Positions 23,283 to 37,259 of a stretch of 64,000 nt of DNA are shown here, piece by piece (positions within the stretch are counted from its first letter, which is position 1; each line of letters starts with the position of its first letter). Source of the DNA: Rhododendron vialii (lineage: Eukaryota > Streptophyta > Magnoliopsida > Ericales > Ericaceae); the NCBI RefSeq assembly GCF_030253575.1, contig NC_080568.1, forward strand, positions 7,117,501 to 7,181,500. The letters run 5' to 3'. A program made the translations under genes and the position numbers. The notes under the pieces were generated by a model. It made no database searches. It saw only the letters and a list, made by a program, of their open reading frames with translations, and was not told where the DNA came from.

Positions 23283-25303
23283 TTAAAGCCTTTCACACGT
23301 TAACGTGTAGGGGTAAGGCTGCCAAAAAAAAAATTTGTTGACAAGAAGAATTAAAACTTGAGAGAATATGCTTTGTTCTCTTTGCAACTTAAAAAAAAAA
23401 ATTTTAAAAATTCTTTCAAGATTTTTCTATTTTCAACATTTTTCTTTCTATCTCTCTTCACTTATTACTCCTACTATTTTTCAAAAAAAATTTCAAATTT
23501 CAATCCAAACAAAGCAGACTTTGTTTATTTGCATGGAATTGATGGAAAAATCAATTTTTTTGTGACTTTGTATGTGTTTACTTATCAGAAAAGTTGGTAC
23601 TGGCTTGAACTTTTCTAGTGGAAATTTTTTTTCCTGCAAATAGGATTGTAAACGAGTCATGCCAAGCCGAGATTTGACGAGCTCAACTCGTTTACTAGCT
23701 AAACGAGCCTAAAATTCGAGCTCGAGCCTTGACAAGCCAAGCCCTTATCAAGCCGAGCTAAGTCATTTACTAAACGAGCCTCTTTAATCTAGCCGAGTCA
23801 CTCTTAACGAACCGGGCTTTTGTCAAACGAGCACAGCCAAGCTCGGTTCGTTTACTAAATAAGCCGAATCGAACCTTAACAAAGAACTTTTAAAAAATAA
23901 AGATAAACTGGAACGGGGCCTAATAATAGGCTTTAGGTAGTCTAACTACTTGCCAGCATTGCTCTAATTCTCTTATTCAGTACTTTTAGAAAAGCAGTTC
24001 TTCAAATATATAAAGATATAGCCCTTTAGAAGACGATTCTGAACGAGCTGAGTTGAGCAGTGGGTTGTTCAATCTTTGACATGAAAACCTTGCAATCTTG
24101 AAAGATGTGTTCAAATTCGATATTTTGGTCTAAAATGCGAGTTTAATTGAGCGGAGCTGGAGCTCTAAGTAGCTTGAAATTTAGTACTGTCATATGGATA
24201 GAGGTGTGTGTAGAGCCTGAGTACTCAGTTGTACAAACTTGGACTGACCAAGTAGGGTGCCAAAAAGCGTGCTAAAGATTGATTTTATTAACATTTGACT
24301 TGATCTCAAACGAGGTTGTAGTAACAAATTAACTAGTCATAACACGGATCTAGCTTTGAGTAGACAGGCGACCTAATAAGCTCACATGTAATTATGGAAT
24401 TAGCTCTCATGGAATAATGGTCCTGTTATCACATACTTTGGGAACCGTATTTTTTATACTATAATCGTATGTCAGTAAAGCTAAGGGGACCAACCACCCC
24501 CATACTGATGGAGTATCAACGGGCACGCGGAGCACACTTCAGGTTCTGCACGGATGATCTGAGTCGTTCCATAATTAAAAAAAAAACAAGTGGGTTTGTA
24601 AAAGATTAACTTAATCTGATACGTGTGGGTGCTCGATTCAATCTTTTATTTTTTCATTTAGATTCCAAGAATTTTTGTAACTGGGTTCATTCACTTATCT
24701 AAATTGCGATTATTTCATACTGAAATTACTTTATATGTCTATATATATGTATGTATCTGTACACGAGGTTAATTTAGAGCATCCTCTAAAATCCATATCT
24801 GAATACCCAAGCTTTTAATGAAGGAGAATCTATATACCGGGCCTTACCGGTCGGTAAGGGTAATTTCGGATAATATCGGGCGAGATGTTGTTTCCTGTGA
24901 TTTCGGCCGGTATTTTGCAAAGCTGGGCAGTGAACCGACAAAAAAAGGGAAAACAGAAAAAGAAGAAGACCGAAGCAGAGAAAATAACCAGAGAACCGAA
25001 AAAAATGGTCGATCTGTTCGTGAAGTTGTCTTCTCTCTACCCTGCTATAGCATGATGCACTAGTTGCTGCAAAATAGGTCTTGTCAAAAGAAAAGAATTC
25101 TTGTTCTTCTGCAAAATTACTTGTCAAGAGAACACGCACAAAAAAATAAATGAGCAAACTCCTAAGTCTCAACCTAATACCACTTTGGCCAACCCCTTTG
25201 GGTTCTCGATTCTACTTTTATGACAAGAAATGGAGTATTATATTGAAAACATGAATCATGTTACCATGAAATTCTTAATTGAAGAGGTGTGTATAGTGGA
25301 AAA
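23283..25303. other. GST-array spacer A
   Basis: 23283-23640 and 25066-25303 match spacer B (62580-62780 and 63100-63330), with words such as CACGTTAACGTGTAGGGGTAAG and AAGAAAAGAATTCTTG. 23641-23910 is a GAGCC/AACGAGC-rich block related to the hAT-like element at 62782-63098. 23911-25065 has no partner here and no recognised gene; a 128-codon minus-strand frame at 24786-25172 has no motif. Confidence 0.55.
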
Positions 25304-25367
25304 TGATTTCTGCACTACCTTTTTGGATTATGACACTCATTTTCTTATGAAAAATACACACAAAAAC

Positions 25368-25929
25368 TGTTAGTAATTTATTTTAATCAACGGGTATCTG
25401 TAATCTTAACGTGGGGAGATTAATGAGTATTTAATATCATGGAGCTCGTAATATAATTGAGATAAGGACGGGAGTGCAATTATAATTCTGTAGTGGGGTG
25501 AATTATAATTAGAGAAATAAGAAATAGAATCCTGGTGGGATTAAGTTTTCTTATTTACACTGGGAGCCCAGACTTATTACTCCTTAGGTCCCTATCGTAG
25601 CCCTATATATACACGTTATGCTCTCTAGGTCAGTATGATGTTTTTCTATTCTTCAGTAAATAGAGGCAGGCTTAGAGAGAGCAAATAGATCACGAAAGAG
25701 TCCACACTTGGTTCGTGTTCTAGACGTGCAGGGAATACGATAGAAGATCGTAAGGTACGGTCGAGCAGTATTCGTGGTTTATAGCAAGACGTGCTATAAC
25801 AAGTTCAACCAGCGTTCGTGTCGCAGGGAGTTGAGGTAGAACCCTAATTCCGCTTTATAGGGTTTTACAATTTTTGTTGTCTAATCTGTACGCGTCATTA
25901 CTGGGTCTTGGGGATTCAGTTTCCCAACA
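25368..25929 (+). repeat. 5' LTR of the copia element
   Basis: 562 bp, TG...CA ends. It contains the promoter-like CCCTATATATACACG near 25600. Same length and apparently the same sequence as the 3' LTR. Confidence 0.95.
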
Positions 25930-25930
25930 G

Positions 25931-25946
25931 TGGTATCAAAGCAGGC
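25931..25946 (+). promoter_or_regulatory. Primer-binding site (initiator tRNA-Met type)
   Basis: TGGTATCAAAGC lies just after the 5' LTR and differs by one base from the TGGTATCAGAGC typical of plant copia elements primed by initiator tRNA-Met. Confidence 0.8.
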
Positions 25947-26091
25947 TGTAATCACGCGTATGGATTAAACAGGCCATGTTGTCCGTAGGTTATAGAGGGT
26001 AGAACGTAGAACTGTGCTAACCTTTATTTTGCAGCGTTCTTACCCAACTATTATGGTCACATGATTTTTATTGGTTTTATGTGATTGGATC

Positions 26092-26231
26092 CCACGATAA
26101 TTTTTTCGTGGTTATTGTTATTTATTGGGTACCACGATTATTTTTCGTGGTTGTAATAATTAACGTAGCATGTGTTATTTATTAGGTGCCACGATTATTT
26201 TTCGTGGTTGTAATAATTAACGTAGCATGTG
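26092..26231 (+). repeat. Leader repeats with three identical stem-loops
   Basis: Two 57-bp direct units (26118-26174 and 26175-26231) differ at about two bases. Each contains CCACGA...TCGTGG, a perfect 6-bp stem (26132-26150 and 26189-26207). A third such stem precedes them at 26092-26111. They lie in the untranslated leader of the element RNA. Confidence 0.75.
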
Positions 26232-27467
26232 AACTCCAATGGAGGCATAAGATCGATATTTGTATGTTTCTTCGATTGTAATAGCATTCGACGGTTATTC
26301 GGAGATCGAAGATGGTAGATACAAAAGATTCAAGTTATTTGGCTCGCAACAGTTTTTTTTCCAGATTCGTAGGGTCTGATTGCAGGGCTATTTCGACCCA
26401 GTAAACATTGGAATCAGAAAATCTGTTCTTCACGAAAGTTGTAGATAATTGAATTTCGAATCCAACCCAATTTGAATCACTTCAATTGGAGGTCAGATGA
26501 AGAAGATATGGCCAAAATACTGAAGGCTGTGCAGTTTACGCGGGAATATGTTAAATCCGAAATTTCTTGCCTAAGCACGGTTGGATTTTGGTTTTCTTGA
26601 TTGATTCAAACTGTCTAAATCTTCTACATAAGTATAGCCGAAGGATTTCAAGTTTGGAAGGACTCCTTATTGCTTAAGGATTTCAAGTTTGGAAGGATTC
26701 CTTGTTGCTCAAGGATTGCATCTTTGACCATAATAGTTGGGATGCATATTTTATTATGTTTCCTAAATTATGTTTATGCATGTTTCTATGATTGTTTTGC
26801 ATATGTGATAGTTTACCATATTGGGACAACATGGTAATATATGGCTTTTGACCTAGATCACGTTTTTTTGCAAACTTAAAAATTTTGATAACCCTCACAA
26901 ATTTTTTTTAAATAACTAAGTGGAAGAGGGAGTTTATTTTATAAATTCCACGGTCTCCATTACTAGTATGTAGATGATGTAATTAATTTTGTGTGATGGT
27001 TTTAGAACCTTCCCCCCCATCGGGCAAAATTAATTATGGCATCATCGGTACAGACTTCCTTAATAGATAGGTCTATGATGATTGTTGTGTGACTTACTAC
27101 ACCATCTGAGGTAATTCATAACGGAACAATGGGTCATGGGGCTAGGTAATGGTATACACTTAGCTGTAAATAATAGTATCTTCACCATCTGAGTCACTAT
27201 TATTATTTATAGGACCGAAGTTATATTGGCTATTTAATTTTGCTTGGCACGGTATAGTGTCTAGATAGTAAAATTAAAAGGTTGTGCCTATCTACACGAA
27301 TGATAAAGAGTAGAGACTTCCCATCGAGGCATGCTCTTCACGGTGTGTAGGGTTGCCAATGTTTTTCTTTTAACATGTGGTAGAGGGAACCAATATTAAA
27401 ATGAAATTCAAAATTTTTATTGCCCTTCATAATTGATTGTTATGTTATTTGATTCTCAGATTCAAAA

Positions 27468-30400
27468 ATGGGCTCTTTCAATCCACTTGCCATTATTCTC
27501 AAAGAAAATAAACTTACTGGACCAAACTATGTTGACTGGAAAAGAAACTTGAATATTGTGTTAACTGCTGAGGGCCACAAATATGTGCTATCTACGGCGT
27601 GCCCTCCTATACCTGAAGGAAATGCCACAGAACAAGAAGCAAAGCCTTATAAAGATTGGGTTAAGGCTGATGAGATGGCGCGGTGTTATATTTTGGCTTC
27701 TATGTCGAATATATTGCAACATCAGCATCAAGCTATGGAATCTGCTTCTGATATGATGCTGAACCTCAAAGAAATGTTTGGGGATCAGAATCGGGCAGCA
27801 AGGCTAGTTGCTATGAAAGAATTGGTGAGCATCACCCATGTTGAAGGGACCCCGGTTAGGGATCATGTTCTAAAGATGATAGCTCTTCTTAATGAACTAG
27901 AGATCCTTGGAGCTGAAATTGATGGGGAAACCCAGATCGATTTCGTTCTCAACTCACTGCAGTCTGAGAGTTTTAAGCAGTTTCGCCTGACTTATTCTAT
28001 GAACAAAATGAATTTATCTTTGGCGGAACTTCTTAAGGAACTCCAAGCAGCTGAGGGTCTTTTGGTTACGAAGAAACCACCATCAGTGCTAGTGGCTGAG
28101 AAGGCTTCTACTTCTAAGCCGAAAGGCAAGAAGAAGCAGAATAAGTCTCAGAAAAAGGTTGTGGAGGCAGTTCATGCGCCTCAAGGTGGAGTGAAAAAGC
28201 CTACGGGCAAGTGTTTTCACTGCAAGCAGAAAGGACACTGGAAGAAGGAATGTCCGGTTTTTCTCAATAAAGTGAACAAACAAGGTAAATCTTTTTCACT
28301 AGTTGTTGAATCATGTTTAGCGGTGTTATCTACCAGTACCTGGTGTGTAGATACGGGAGCCACTAATCATGTTTGCAATTCATTGCAGGGGTTCCAGGAA
28401 ACCAGAAGACTCAGTGATGGGGAGATTTATCTACATATGGGAAATGCTACGAGAGTGGCAGCAGTTGCAGTAGGAAATATTTTTTTAAATTTTAGTAGTA
28501 ATAGGAGTTTAATTTTGAGAGATTGTCTTTATGTTCCTACTATTAGAAGAAACTTGGTTTCAGTTTCTAAGTTAATAAAGGATGGATATTTGGTTTATTT
28601 TAGTGACTCTGTGGTTATTAAGTTAAATAAACGTTTTATCTGTTCTGGTTCATTGGTGGATGATCTCTACATTATAAACCCTATATTTCCTACAGTGCAA
28701 CTGCATGAATTGAATAACACTAATAATTTACCATGCAAGAGAAAAGAGCCTTCGAAATTGAACCAAACGTATCTTTGGCACTTACGTCTTGGTCATATTA
28801 ATCTGAATAGGATTTCTAGACTGGTTAGAGATGGACCTTTAGGTTCATTAGAAGTTAAGGAACTTCCAGTCTGTGAATCATGTTTGGAAGGTAAGATGAC
28901 CAAAAGGCCTTTTTCAGCAAAAGGATATAGAGCCAAAGAGCCGTTAGAATTGGTTCACTCTGATTTGTGTGGGCCTATGAATATCCAAGCTAAAGGTGGT
29001 TTTGAGTACTTTGTCACTTTTATTGACGATTACTCAAGGTATGGATACATTTATTTGATGCACCGTAAGTCCGAATGCTTTGAGAAATTCAGGGAGTATA
29101 GGGCGGAAACGGAAAAGCGTTTGGGTAAATGTCTCAAGACACTACGATCTGATCGTGGTGGTGAATACCTCTTGGGAGAGTTTAAGGACTACTTGTCAGC
29201 TGAAGGGATTACATCCCAATTGTCAGCTACAGGTATGCCACAACAAAATGGTGTAGCAGAGAGAAGGAATAGGACTCTTATGGATATGGTAAGATCAATG
29301 ATGAGTTATTCAGATTTACCAATTTCGTTTTGGGGACATGCACTAGAAACAGCAGCGTATATTCTTAACTTGGTACCATCTAAGTCAGTACCATCTACAC
29401 CCACAGAACTATGGATTGGGCGCAAACCTAGTCTCCAGCATGTTCGGGTTTGGGGTAGTCCAGCACATGTGCTGAATGGGAACGCAGATAAGTTGGAATC
29501 GAGAACAGAAGTTTGCTTGTTTGTGGGGTACCCTAGAGGAACGAGAGGTGGACTGTTTTATAGTCCTGCGGATAAGAAGGTCATTGTTAGCACTAATGCC
29601 CGGTTCTTAGAAGAGGACTATGTGATAGACCACAAACCCAGAAGTAAAATTGTTCTAGAAGAATTAAGAGGAGAGAGACCGGTACAAACTTCTTTACCAC
29701 CAATAGTGCAGGAGGAAATGCCACAAGAGATATTTGTAGAGGCACCTATTGACACATCGGTACCTCGTCGTAGTGGGATGGTTACTGTTCCACCCAGTCG
29801 ATATACGTTGTTGGGAGAGTTTTTTGAAATGATTCCTGATGATCAACATGCTGAACCCTGTAACTACAATGAGGCACTTCAAGATAAAGATGTGAAACTT
29901 TGGCAAAAGGCTATGAAATCAGAGATGGAGTCTATGTACTCTAATCGGGTCTGGGATCTTGTAGAACCACCTGAAGGGATTAAACCCATTGGGTGCAAGT
30001 GGATCTATAAGAAGAAGAGAGGGGCGGACGGGAAGGTGCATACCTTCAAAGCTAGGCTTGTTGCGAAAGGGTATACTCAGAAAGAAGGGATCGATTATGA
30101 GGAAACTTTTTCGCCAGTAGCCATGCTTAAGTCCATTCGGATTCTCTTATCCATTGCGGCTCATCTCGATTACGAGATTTGGCAAATGGATGTAAAGACC
30201 GCGTTCCTTAATGGAAATCTGGATGAGTGTATCTATATGGTGCAACCAGATGGATTCATAGCAAAAGGTCAGGAGCACATGTTGTGCAAGCTTAAGAAGT
30301 CTATTTATGGGCTTAAGCAGGCATCTAGATCTTGGAACATTCGTTTTGATCAAGCAATCAAGTCTTTTGGTTTTGATCAATGTCCGGATGAGTCATGTGT

Positions 30401-31430
30401 GTACAAGAAGCGCAACGGAAAAGTTGTAGTGTTTTTAGTACTATATGTCGATGATATCCTGCTCATCGGAAACGATGTGGGAGTGTTATCTTCAGTGAAA
30501 GTGTGGTTATCCGGCCAATTCGAAATGAAAGACTTGGGAGAAGCTGGTCACATCCTAGGGATTAAGCTTATACGAGATCGCAAGAATAGGATGTTGGGCT
30601 TATCACAAGCTACTTATATCGATGTCATTCTAGCCCGTTTTAGCATGCAAGATTCCAAGAAAGGGTTCCTCCCTTTTAGACATGGAATCAATCTATCCAA
30701 GGATCAGTGTCCTAAAACACCTGAAGAGATGGAGAAAATGAAGGCAGTTCCTTATGCCTCGGCAGTAGGAAGCCTTATGTATGCTATGTTGTGTACTAGA
30801 CCTGATATTTGCTTTGCCGTTGGCATGGTTAGCAGATTTCAGTCTAATCCAGGGCAAGAACATTGGACTGCAGTGAAACATATACTCAAGTATCTGAAAA
30901 GAACTAGAGATCATATGTTGGTGTTCCAGTCAGATAGTCTGGTACCTCATGGGTACACAGACTCAGACTTCATGTCAGATAGGGATTCCAGAAAGTCTAC
31001 CTCAGGATATGTGTTTACCTTGGGAGGTGGAGCTATAAGTTGGAGGAGTATCAAACAATCTTGCATTGCTGATTCTACCATGGAGGCAGAGTATGTGGCA
31101 GCTTCTGAAGCAGCCAAGGAGGCTGTTTGGCTTAGAAACTTTTTGTTGGATCTGGAAGTGGTCCCTTCAGTGCAATCAGCCATTACACTCTATTGTGACA
31201 ATAGCGGTGCAGTTGCTAATTCGAAGGAGCCAAGGACTCACAAGAAGGGAAAACACATTGAGCGTAAGTATCATCTGATTCGAGAGATCGTACAAAGAGG
31301 TGATGTTGCTGTGACCAAGATTGCATCAGCGAATAACCTGGCAGATCCTTTTACGAAGAGCTTACCAGCTAAGACTTTTGATAGTCACGTAGAAGGAATG
31401 GGAGTGAGATGCATGGCAGTATGGTTTTGA
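27468..31430 (+). CDS. Copia gag-pol polyprotein, intact, 1320 aa
   Basis: One uninterrupted frame starting [15 protein letters not shown]. Order: gag (UBN2-like) about 1-245; zinc knuckle [14 protein letters not shown] at 249-262; aspartic protease [10 protein letters not shown] with Asp295; integrase zinc domain (His438, His443, Cys469, Cys472) and catalytic Asp499, Asp562, Glu598 with [13 protein letters not shown]; reverse transcriptase about 840-1085 with [26 protein letters not shown] about 907 and LYVDDILL about 992; RNase H about 1160-1300. Integrase before RT defines copia. The cytoplasmic RNA would be packaged by Gag and the cDNA integrated in the nucleus. There is no stop between gag and pol, so both come from one frame. 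No missing catalytic residue was seen. It is preceded by an unusually long leader (about 1.5 kb). Confidence 0.97.
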   Translation: MGSFNPLAIILKENKLTGPNYVDWKRNLNIVLTAEGHKYVLSTACPPIPEGNATEQEAKPYKDWVKADEMARCYILASMSNILQHQHQAMESASDMMLNLKEMFGDQNRAARLVAMKELVSITHVEGTPVRDHVLKMIALLNELEILGAEIDGETQIDFVLNSLQSESFKQFRLTYSMNKMNLSLAELLKELQAAEGLLVTKKPPSVLVAEKASTSKPKGKKKQNKSQKKVVEAVHAPQGGVKKPTGKCFHCKQKGHWKKECPVFLNKVNKQGKSFSLVVESCLAVLSTSTWCVDTGATNHVCNSLQGFQETRRLSDGEIYLHMGNATRVAAVAVGNIFLNFSSNRSLILRDCLYVPTIRRNLVSVSKLIKDGYLVYFSDSVVIKLNKRFICSGSLVDDLYIINPIFPTVQLHELNNTNNLPCKRKEPSKLNQTYLWHLRLGHINLNRISRLVRDGPLGSLEVKELPVCESCLEGKMTKRPFSAKGYRAKEPLELVHSDLCGPMNIQAKGGFEYFVTFIDDYSRYGYIYLMHRKSECFEKFREYRAETEKRLGKCLKTLRSDRGGEYLLGEFKDYLSAEGITSQLSATGMPQQNGVAERRNRTLMDMVRSMMSYSDLPISFWGHALETAAYILNLVPSKSVPSTPTELWIGRKPSLQHVRVWGSPAHVLNGNADKLESRTEVCLFVGYPRGTRGGLFYSPADKKVIVSTNARFLEEDYVIDHKPRSKIVLEELRGERPVQTSLPPIVQEEMPQEIFVEAPIDTSVPRRSGMVTVPPSRYTLLGEFFEMIPDDQHAEPCNYNEALQDKDVKLWQKAMKSEMESMYSNRVWDLVEPPEGIKPIGCKWIYKKKRGADGKVHTFKARLVAKGYTQKEGIDYEETFSPVAMLKSIRILLSIAAHLDYEIWQMDVKTAFLNGNLDECIYMVQPDGFIAKGQEHMLCKLKKSIYGLKQASRSWNIRFDQAIKSFGFDQCPDESCVYKKRNGKVVVFLVLYVDDILLIGNDVGVLSSVKVWLSGQFEMKDLGEAGHILGIKLIRDRKNRMLGLSQATYIDVILARFSMQDSKKGFLPFRHGINLSKDQCPKTPEEMEKMKAVPYASAVGSLMYAMLCTRPDICFAVGMVSRFQSNPGQEHWTAVKHILKYLKRTRDHMLVFQSDSLVPHGYTDSDFMSDRDSRKSTSGYVFTLGGGAISWRSIKQSCIADSTMEAEYVAASEAAKEAVWLRNFLLDLEVVPSVQSAITLYCDNSGAVANSKEPRTHKKGKHIERKYHLIREIVQRGDVAVTKIASANNLADPFTKSLPAKTFDSHVEGMGVRCMAVWF

Positions 31431-32166
31431 GTCTTAGTGGGAGTTTTGTTAGGAAATTATATAAAAGTTATGTTTTTATATGATGGATTAATATTTAATT
31501 ATTAATCAGTTTTATCCATTTTTGATGAGAATCTTTTATGGGCAATATTTGCATGATAATTTTGTATGTTGTGCATGTGTGTCTTTTATTCTACATAGTA
31601 GATAATCCAGTGTGTAGAGTACGGCTTACACACAGAAGATTGGATCATCGGTTCTTGTGAAATATAAGTTATGGTTCACAGTCTTAGATGGAATTTGACA
31701 CACCATCGGTAGGACTGTAGCACAATATTTTAGTAGGTTTTTCTTGACTACAGGGAATGGTGTTAATTCCAACTCATTGTGCTAGTATACTTTGTGTGTA
31801 TTGAACGGGACCGTATTGAGGTAATTGTCTTTATACTAACTTTATAAGACAATTGAAATCTCATGGTTATTATGAATGCTTATGCTCTTAATTCAAAGAT
31901 AATTATTAGAAGTATATATTTAATGTTGTTGACTTTGATTCATTAAAGAGTGAGATCTTTGTACGGTCAATAGTCTCGGTGAATTGGGTAGCAACATTAT
32001 GTATATGACAACTATTAATTATTAATGGAATCCACGTCCCGATAGGAATTGATGATACCCCTTGAGTAAGCTTATAAGTTTCGATTATGTTAAACCCTGC
32101 AGGTGGATATTTGTATCCGACATATCGAATAAGTTAAGCGGATAGTCTCAAGTTAAGATGTTGATT

Positions 32167-32177
32167 AAGTGGGAGAT
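32167..32177 (+). promoter_or_regulatory. Polypurine tract of the copia element
   Basis: AAGTGGGAGAT directly before the 3' LTR; the normal plus-strand primer site of plant copia elements. Between the end of the polyprotein and this site are about 735 bp of untranslated sequence. Confidence 0.8.
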
Positions 32178-32739
32178 TGTTAGTAATTTATTTTAATCAA
32201 CGGGTATCTGTAATCTTAACGTGGGGAGATTAATGAGTATTTAATATCATGGAGCTCGTAATATAATTGAGATAAGGACGGGAGTGCAATTATAATTCTG
32301 TAGTGGGGTGAATTATAATTAGAGAAATAAGAAATAGAATCCTGGTGGGATTAAGTTTTCTTATTTACACTGGGAGCCCAGACTTATTACTCCTTAGGTC
32401 CCTATCGTAGCCCTATATATACACGTTATGCTCTCTAGGTCAGTATGATGTTTTTCTATTCTTCAGTAAATAGAGGCAGGCTTAGAGAGAGCAAATAGAT
32501 CACGAAAGAGTCCACACTTGGTTCGTGTTCTAGACGTGCAGGGAATACGATAGAAGATCGTAAGGTACGGTCGAGCAGTATTCGTGGTTTATAGCAAGAC
32601 GTGCTATAACAAGTTCAACCAGCGTTCGTGTCGCAGGGAGTTGAGGTAGAACCCTAATTCCGCTTTATAGGGTTTTACAATTTTTGTTGTCTAATCTGTA
32701 CGCGTCATTACTGGGTCTTGGGGATTCAGTTTCCCAACA
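32178..32739 (+). repeat. 3' LTR of the copia element
   Basis: 562 bp, apparently identical to the 5' LTR, ends CCCAACA, followed by the AAAAC target copy. Confidence 0.95.
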
Positions 32740-32807
32740 AAAACTTCACTAAAAGACAATAAATTGAGTGCCATAAACAAAAAAAGGAGTGCAGAAATCA
32801 TTTTCCA

Positions 32808-33235
32808 TAGTTGATATGCATAGCTGGCGATATTACTTGTATTATCTTAATTCATCGATATATAGTGAACACTGATCTGCGTCATGAATATGGTTTTTTT
32901 TTTTTTTTTTGATAGGCTGCACCATGAATATGTTGAACTATACAATTGGGAAACCCCGTAAGAGAAACTGTGCGTTGCATTCTTCATTTCTTTTCTTAGT
33001 TGGTCTTCGCGCTTTGTGTATTTGTTGGTTTGGCTAATTTATCAGATTGGATATAAATCAATACATAACCAGTAGTTTCCATATAAGTAGTATGCCACCT
33101 TATTGAATTACAAAACTCTGAAGAAAAAAGAAACCAAAATTGGAAACAAAATTACCAAAAAAAAAATTACAGAGACCATCCTGAGCAATCTAAGCGGCCC
33201 AGATTATTGACTTGGTGACAACCAAATTGGGGAAA
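32808..33235. other. 3' flank of GSTU-2
   Basis: Nearly collinear with 63466-63892 in spacer B, including CGATATTACTTGTATTATC and TCATCGATATATAGTG words. Contains no gene. The last ~60 bp match the 3' flanks of other GST copies. Confidence 0.6.
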
Positions 33236-34424
33236 TTACTGGGCTCTAGCTATAGCAGCGAATATATTGGCAAGCTCCACAACCTTCTCCGTTTTCGGAA
33301 TAACATCCTTCACAGCGGCATTTGAACCAAATCTATGCGCCCATCCGAATAGACCGGGTGTCTTGGTTGCGTCGAGGATCTTTAAATCGATCATCTTCTC
33401 CGTCGCTCTCAGCCACCCCAAAAAGCTCCCGAGGATTATGTCAAGGTATCCAATGGTGTCACCGCCGAAGAAGTCCTTTCCCTTGCCACATTTCGCGAAA
33501 GCATCCTCCAACAGCATGATCCCTTCCATAAATTGCTCTAGTGCGGCCGCTATTGCCTCCTCTCCTTCTGCATTATGCAGCCCCCTCAGTAACGGCCACC
33601 ACTGCACGCACAATCATGTACTTACATTAATTGCATACATGCAATTAGGAACGTTTCCGCTAACCAATAAATTATGGACAACTTCTTGTTATTCATAAAT
33701 GTCAAGTTGTTCCCACTAACCCCATAAATTGTAAGTGGTATAAAAAAAGAAAAAATAGCGATGAGGAAAAAATGAAGAGGAAGAAGTAAACAACATGAAT
33801 AAATGCAATAATTTGTAGTCTGAAATTTTTAATGAAAACGGCCCTGTTAAGGTAGGGAGCCTTCAAAGTTAAGTCCACTATTTGACTCAAACAGTCAAAC
33901 TTCTACCAAACCAAGTTCGATTTTAAATTTTAATCAAATTAAAAGATACTCAAATCATGTACTTCAATTTTAATCATGTACCCCATCAATTTACAATTTC
34001 AAGATTAATAAAAAAAACGAAAATGTTATCAGCAAAGCAAAGCCAAAAAGCGAAAGGAATCCATTTTTTAGCTACAAATGAAGTTAAACCAGAAGCATAC
34101 CTTAGCATCAAGGTAATCAGCCCAGAACCGGGCCATGGCCCGATCGTACGGATCCGAAGGGAGAATACCCGGGCCATCAGTCCATACGTCGAGAATATAC
34201 TGCACAATAACGAGAGACTCGCAAACGGGTTTTCCCCCATGGAACAAAACAGGGACTTTCTTGTGAACCGGGTTCGATTTCAAAAGCAACTCACTCTTGG
34301 TCAAGAATGGGAATGACTCCTCGAGAAACTCGTAGTGGACGGATTTCAAATTGAGAGCGATTTGAACCCGGTTCGTGAATGGGCTCAGCGGTGCGCCGAT
34401 AACCTTTACGTCGCTCGATGCCAT
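33236..34424 (-). CDS. Tau-class glutathione S-transferase, GSTU-2
   Basis: Two exons on the minus strand: 34101-34424 (108 codons) and 33236-33601 (121 codons plus stop), with a 499-bp phase-0 intron (donor GTATGC, acceptor GTGCAG). The 229-residue product begins [16 protein letters not shown]: Ser14 in the canonical SPF context is the tau-class catalytic serine. Glu69-Ser70 after KPVC contacts glutathione, and [20 protein letters not shown] lies in the helical C-terminal domain. Role: cytosolic glutathione conjugation or binding of stress metabolites and xenobiotics. Relative to GSTU-1 it has two extra residues near position 40. A TATA box lies about 100 bp upstream, but a 1.6-kb MULE is inserted only ~180 bp upstream of the ATG, so expression may be altered. 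No disabling lesion. Confidence 0.94.
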
Positions 34425-34522
34425 TGTTATGGTTAGTGAAGTAAATAGAATAGAGGACTGTTTGTAAATGGAATAGAGGTTGTTTGGGAGTGGGTATGGA
34501 TTGATAGAAAAGGAGGGATTGT

Positions 34523-34530
34523 TATTTATA
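34523..34530 (-). promoter_or_regulatory. TATA box of GSTU-2
   Basis: TATAAATA on the minus strand, about 100 bp upstream of the ATG at 34424, the same spacing as in GSTU-1. Confidence 0.65.
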
Positions 34531-34606
34531 GTTGGGTTTTGGCTAGCTGAAGAAGAAGAATTTTGTTGACCCGTGGCGTCATTGAATGCGTCAGGCTATT
34601 TTTGGA

Positions 34607-36168
<1,562 letters not shown>

Positions 36169-36394
36169 ATTTTTGGAATGGAAGAGGAAGGAGGAATAGG
36201 ACTGGATCGTCCTGTTAGTAGAATATTCTTTTTCGATTCTACCTCCTCCTCCCTCTTCTTCTTCCTTTTTTTTTTTTTTTTTTTGTAGTGCAGAGCGTTT
36301 TGGGTTAACTTGCACGTACTTCGGACTAATATCTAAAATGCCTTTCAAAGCCGTTTCACACACAAGCTAACGCGTGGGGTGAGGCAGCCCCAAG
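36169..36394. repeat. Distal half of the GSTU-2 R3 block and spacer
   Basis: Continues the R3 sequence after the MULE (GGAATGGAAGAGGAAGGAGG, GACTGGATCGTCCT), then TTTCACACACAAGCTAACGCG as in spacers A and B. Confidence 0.7.
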
Positions 36395-37259
36395 CAGAGA
36401 CGGACCGAAGCGGGGGCACTCGGGGCACGTGCCCCCACTCGAACGCGTGCCCCCACTCAAAATTAAAATATATTTTTTGTATAAATTACTCACTCCTCCC
36501 CAATTTGTTGCGCCTATTTTACTTTCACGTAATTTAAGGAAAGTTCATAATTACATTGACTTTGTGTCAATTTTACGATTTTACCCCTTTGTAACTTATG
36601 ACTTTTTGTCAACTTTCTTATCATGTCATTAATTTACTTTACTTTTCTTTCAAATCAAGTTCAAAATTTGAATTTGGGAGGGAGAAATGAGGAGTAATAT
36701 GGTAATATAGACATCCAAAATTGAAAAGTTTTGAAGCAAGCACATCATTTTGAGACATTCCAAAAAGAAATAAGGGCACAACAAAGTAGGAGAAGGGAGT
36801 AGCATAATTATGAAAGTGTGTTAATATGTAAACATACACGTACACTTACATATATCTCGAGAAAACACATACGTAATTAGTTTTATGTCTGAATTTCATC
36901 AAATGGTGTATTTTATACTTGTTGATTTACGAATTGTTTGTCTATTTGGAACTATGATTTCTTGATTATTTTTATTTTTAACCATCCAGGAGAAATATTG
37001 TAAAACAAAGTCATTAACAAAATTAACTCGGTCATTCTAAACTTGTTGATGTTCATTTAGAACATACTTTAAAAATTTTGTATGAGATTTTGTGCTCATT
37101 TTTACCTAATTTAATTTAAAGTAAGCGTTATAAACTTTTATAATTAGTAATACATGCCTTAATTTTGTACGATCTTATTGTGGTTGACTACAAAAATAAA
37201 TTTTTGTCATTATGATTAACAAGTCCCCCCACTACACTAAATTCTTGAATCCATCCCTG
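36395..37259. mobile_element. hAT-like element, 865 bp
   Basis: Flanked by GCCCCAAG and GCCCCAAA (36387-36394 and 37260-37267), an 8-bp duplication with one mismatch. Ends are CAGAGACGGACC and its partner GGATTCATCC...CCCTG (CAGGGATGGATTC in reverse). Spacers A and B continue through the site without it (AGGCTGCCAAAAA). A near-terminal GGGGCACGTGCCCCC palindrome is present. No coding sequence. Confidence 0.75.

Larger units (their letters stand above)
25368..32739 (+). mobile_element. Complete Ty1/copia LTR retrotransposon, 7372 bp
   Basis: Two 562-bp LTRs (25368-25929 and 32178-32739) begin TGTTAG and end CCCAACA. Read base by base by eye they appear identical. The element is flanked by AAAAC (25363-25367 and 32740-32744), and the paralogous site at about 63395-63410 is empty. 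It has a primer-binding site, one long gag-pol frame and a polypurine tract, so all parts needed for autonomous movement seem present. Insertion must be recent. It landed inside a hairpin MITE in the GST spacer. Confidence 0.97.
25304..32807. mobile_element. Hairpin MITE split by the copia element
   Basis: Left arm TGGAAAATGATTTCTGCAC at 25304-25322 pairs with the right arm ending at 32807. The uninterrupted paralogue is in spacer B (about 63329-63465), where the MITE is about 135 bp. Confidence 0.65.

Noticed and set aside
24786-25172. 128-codon minus-strand frame
   Set aside because: No recognisable domain, absent from the paralogous spacer B, and its composition gives no support for coding.
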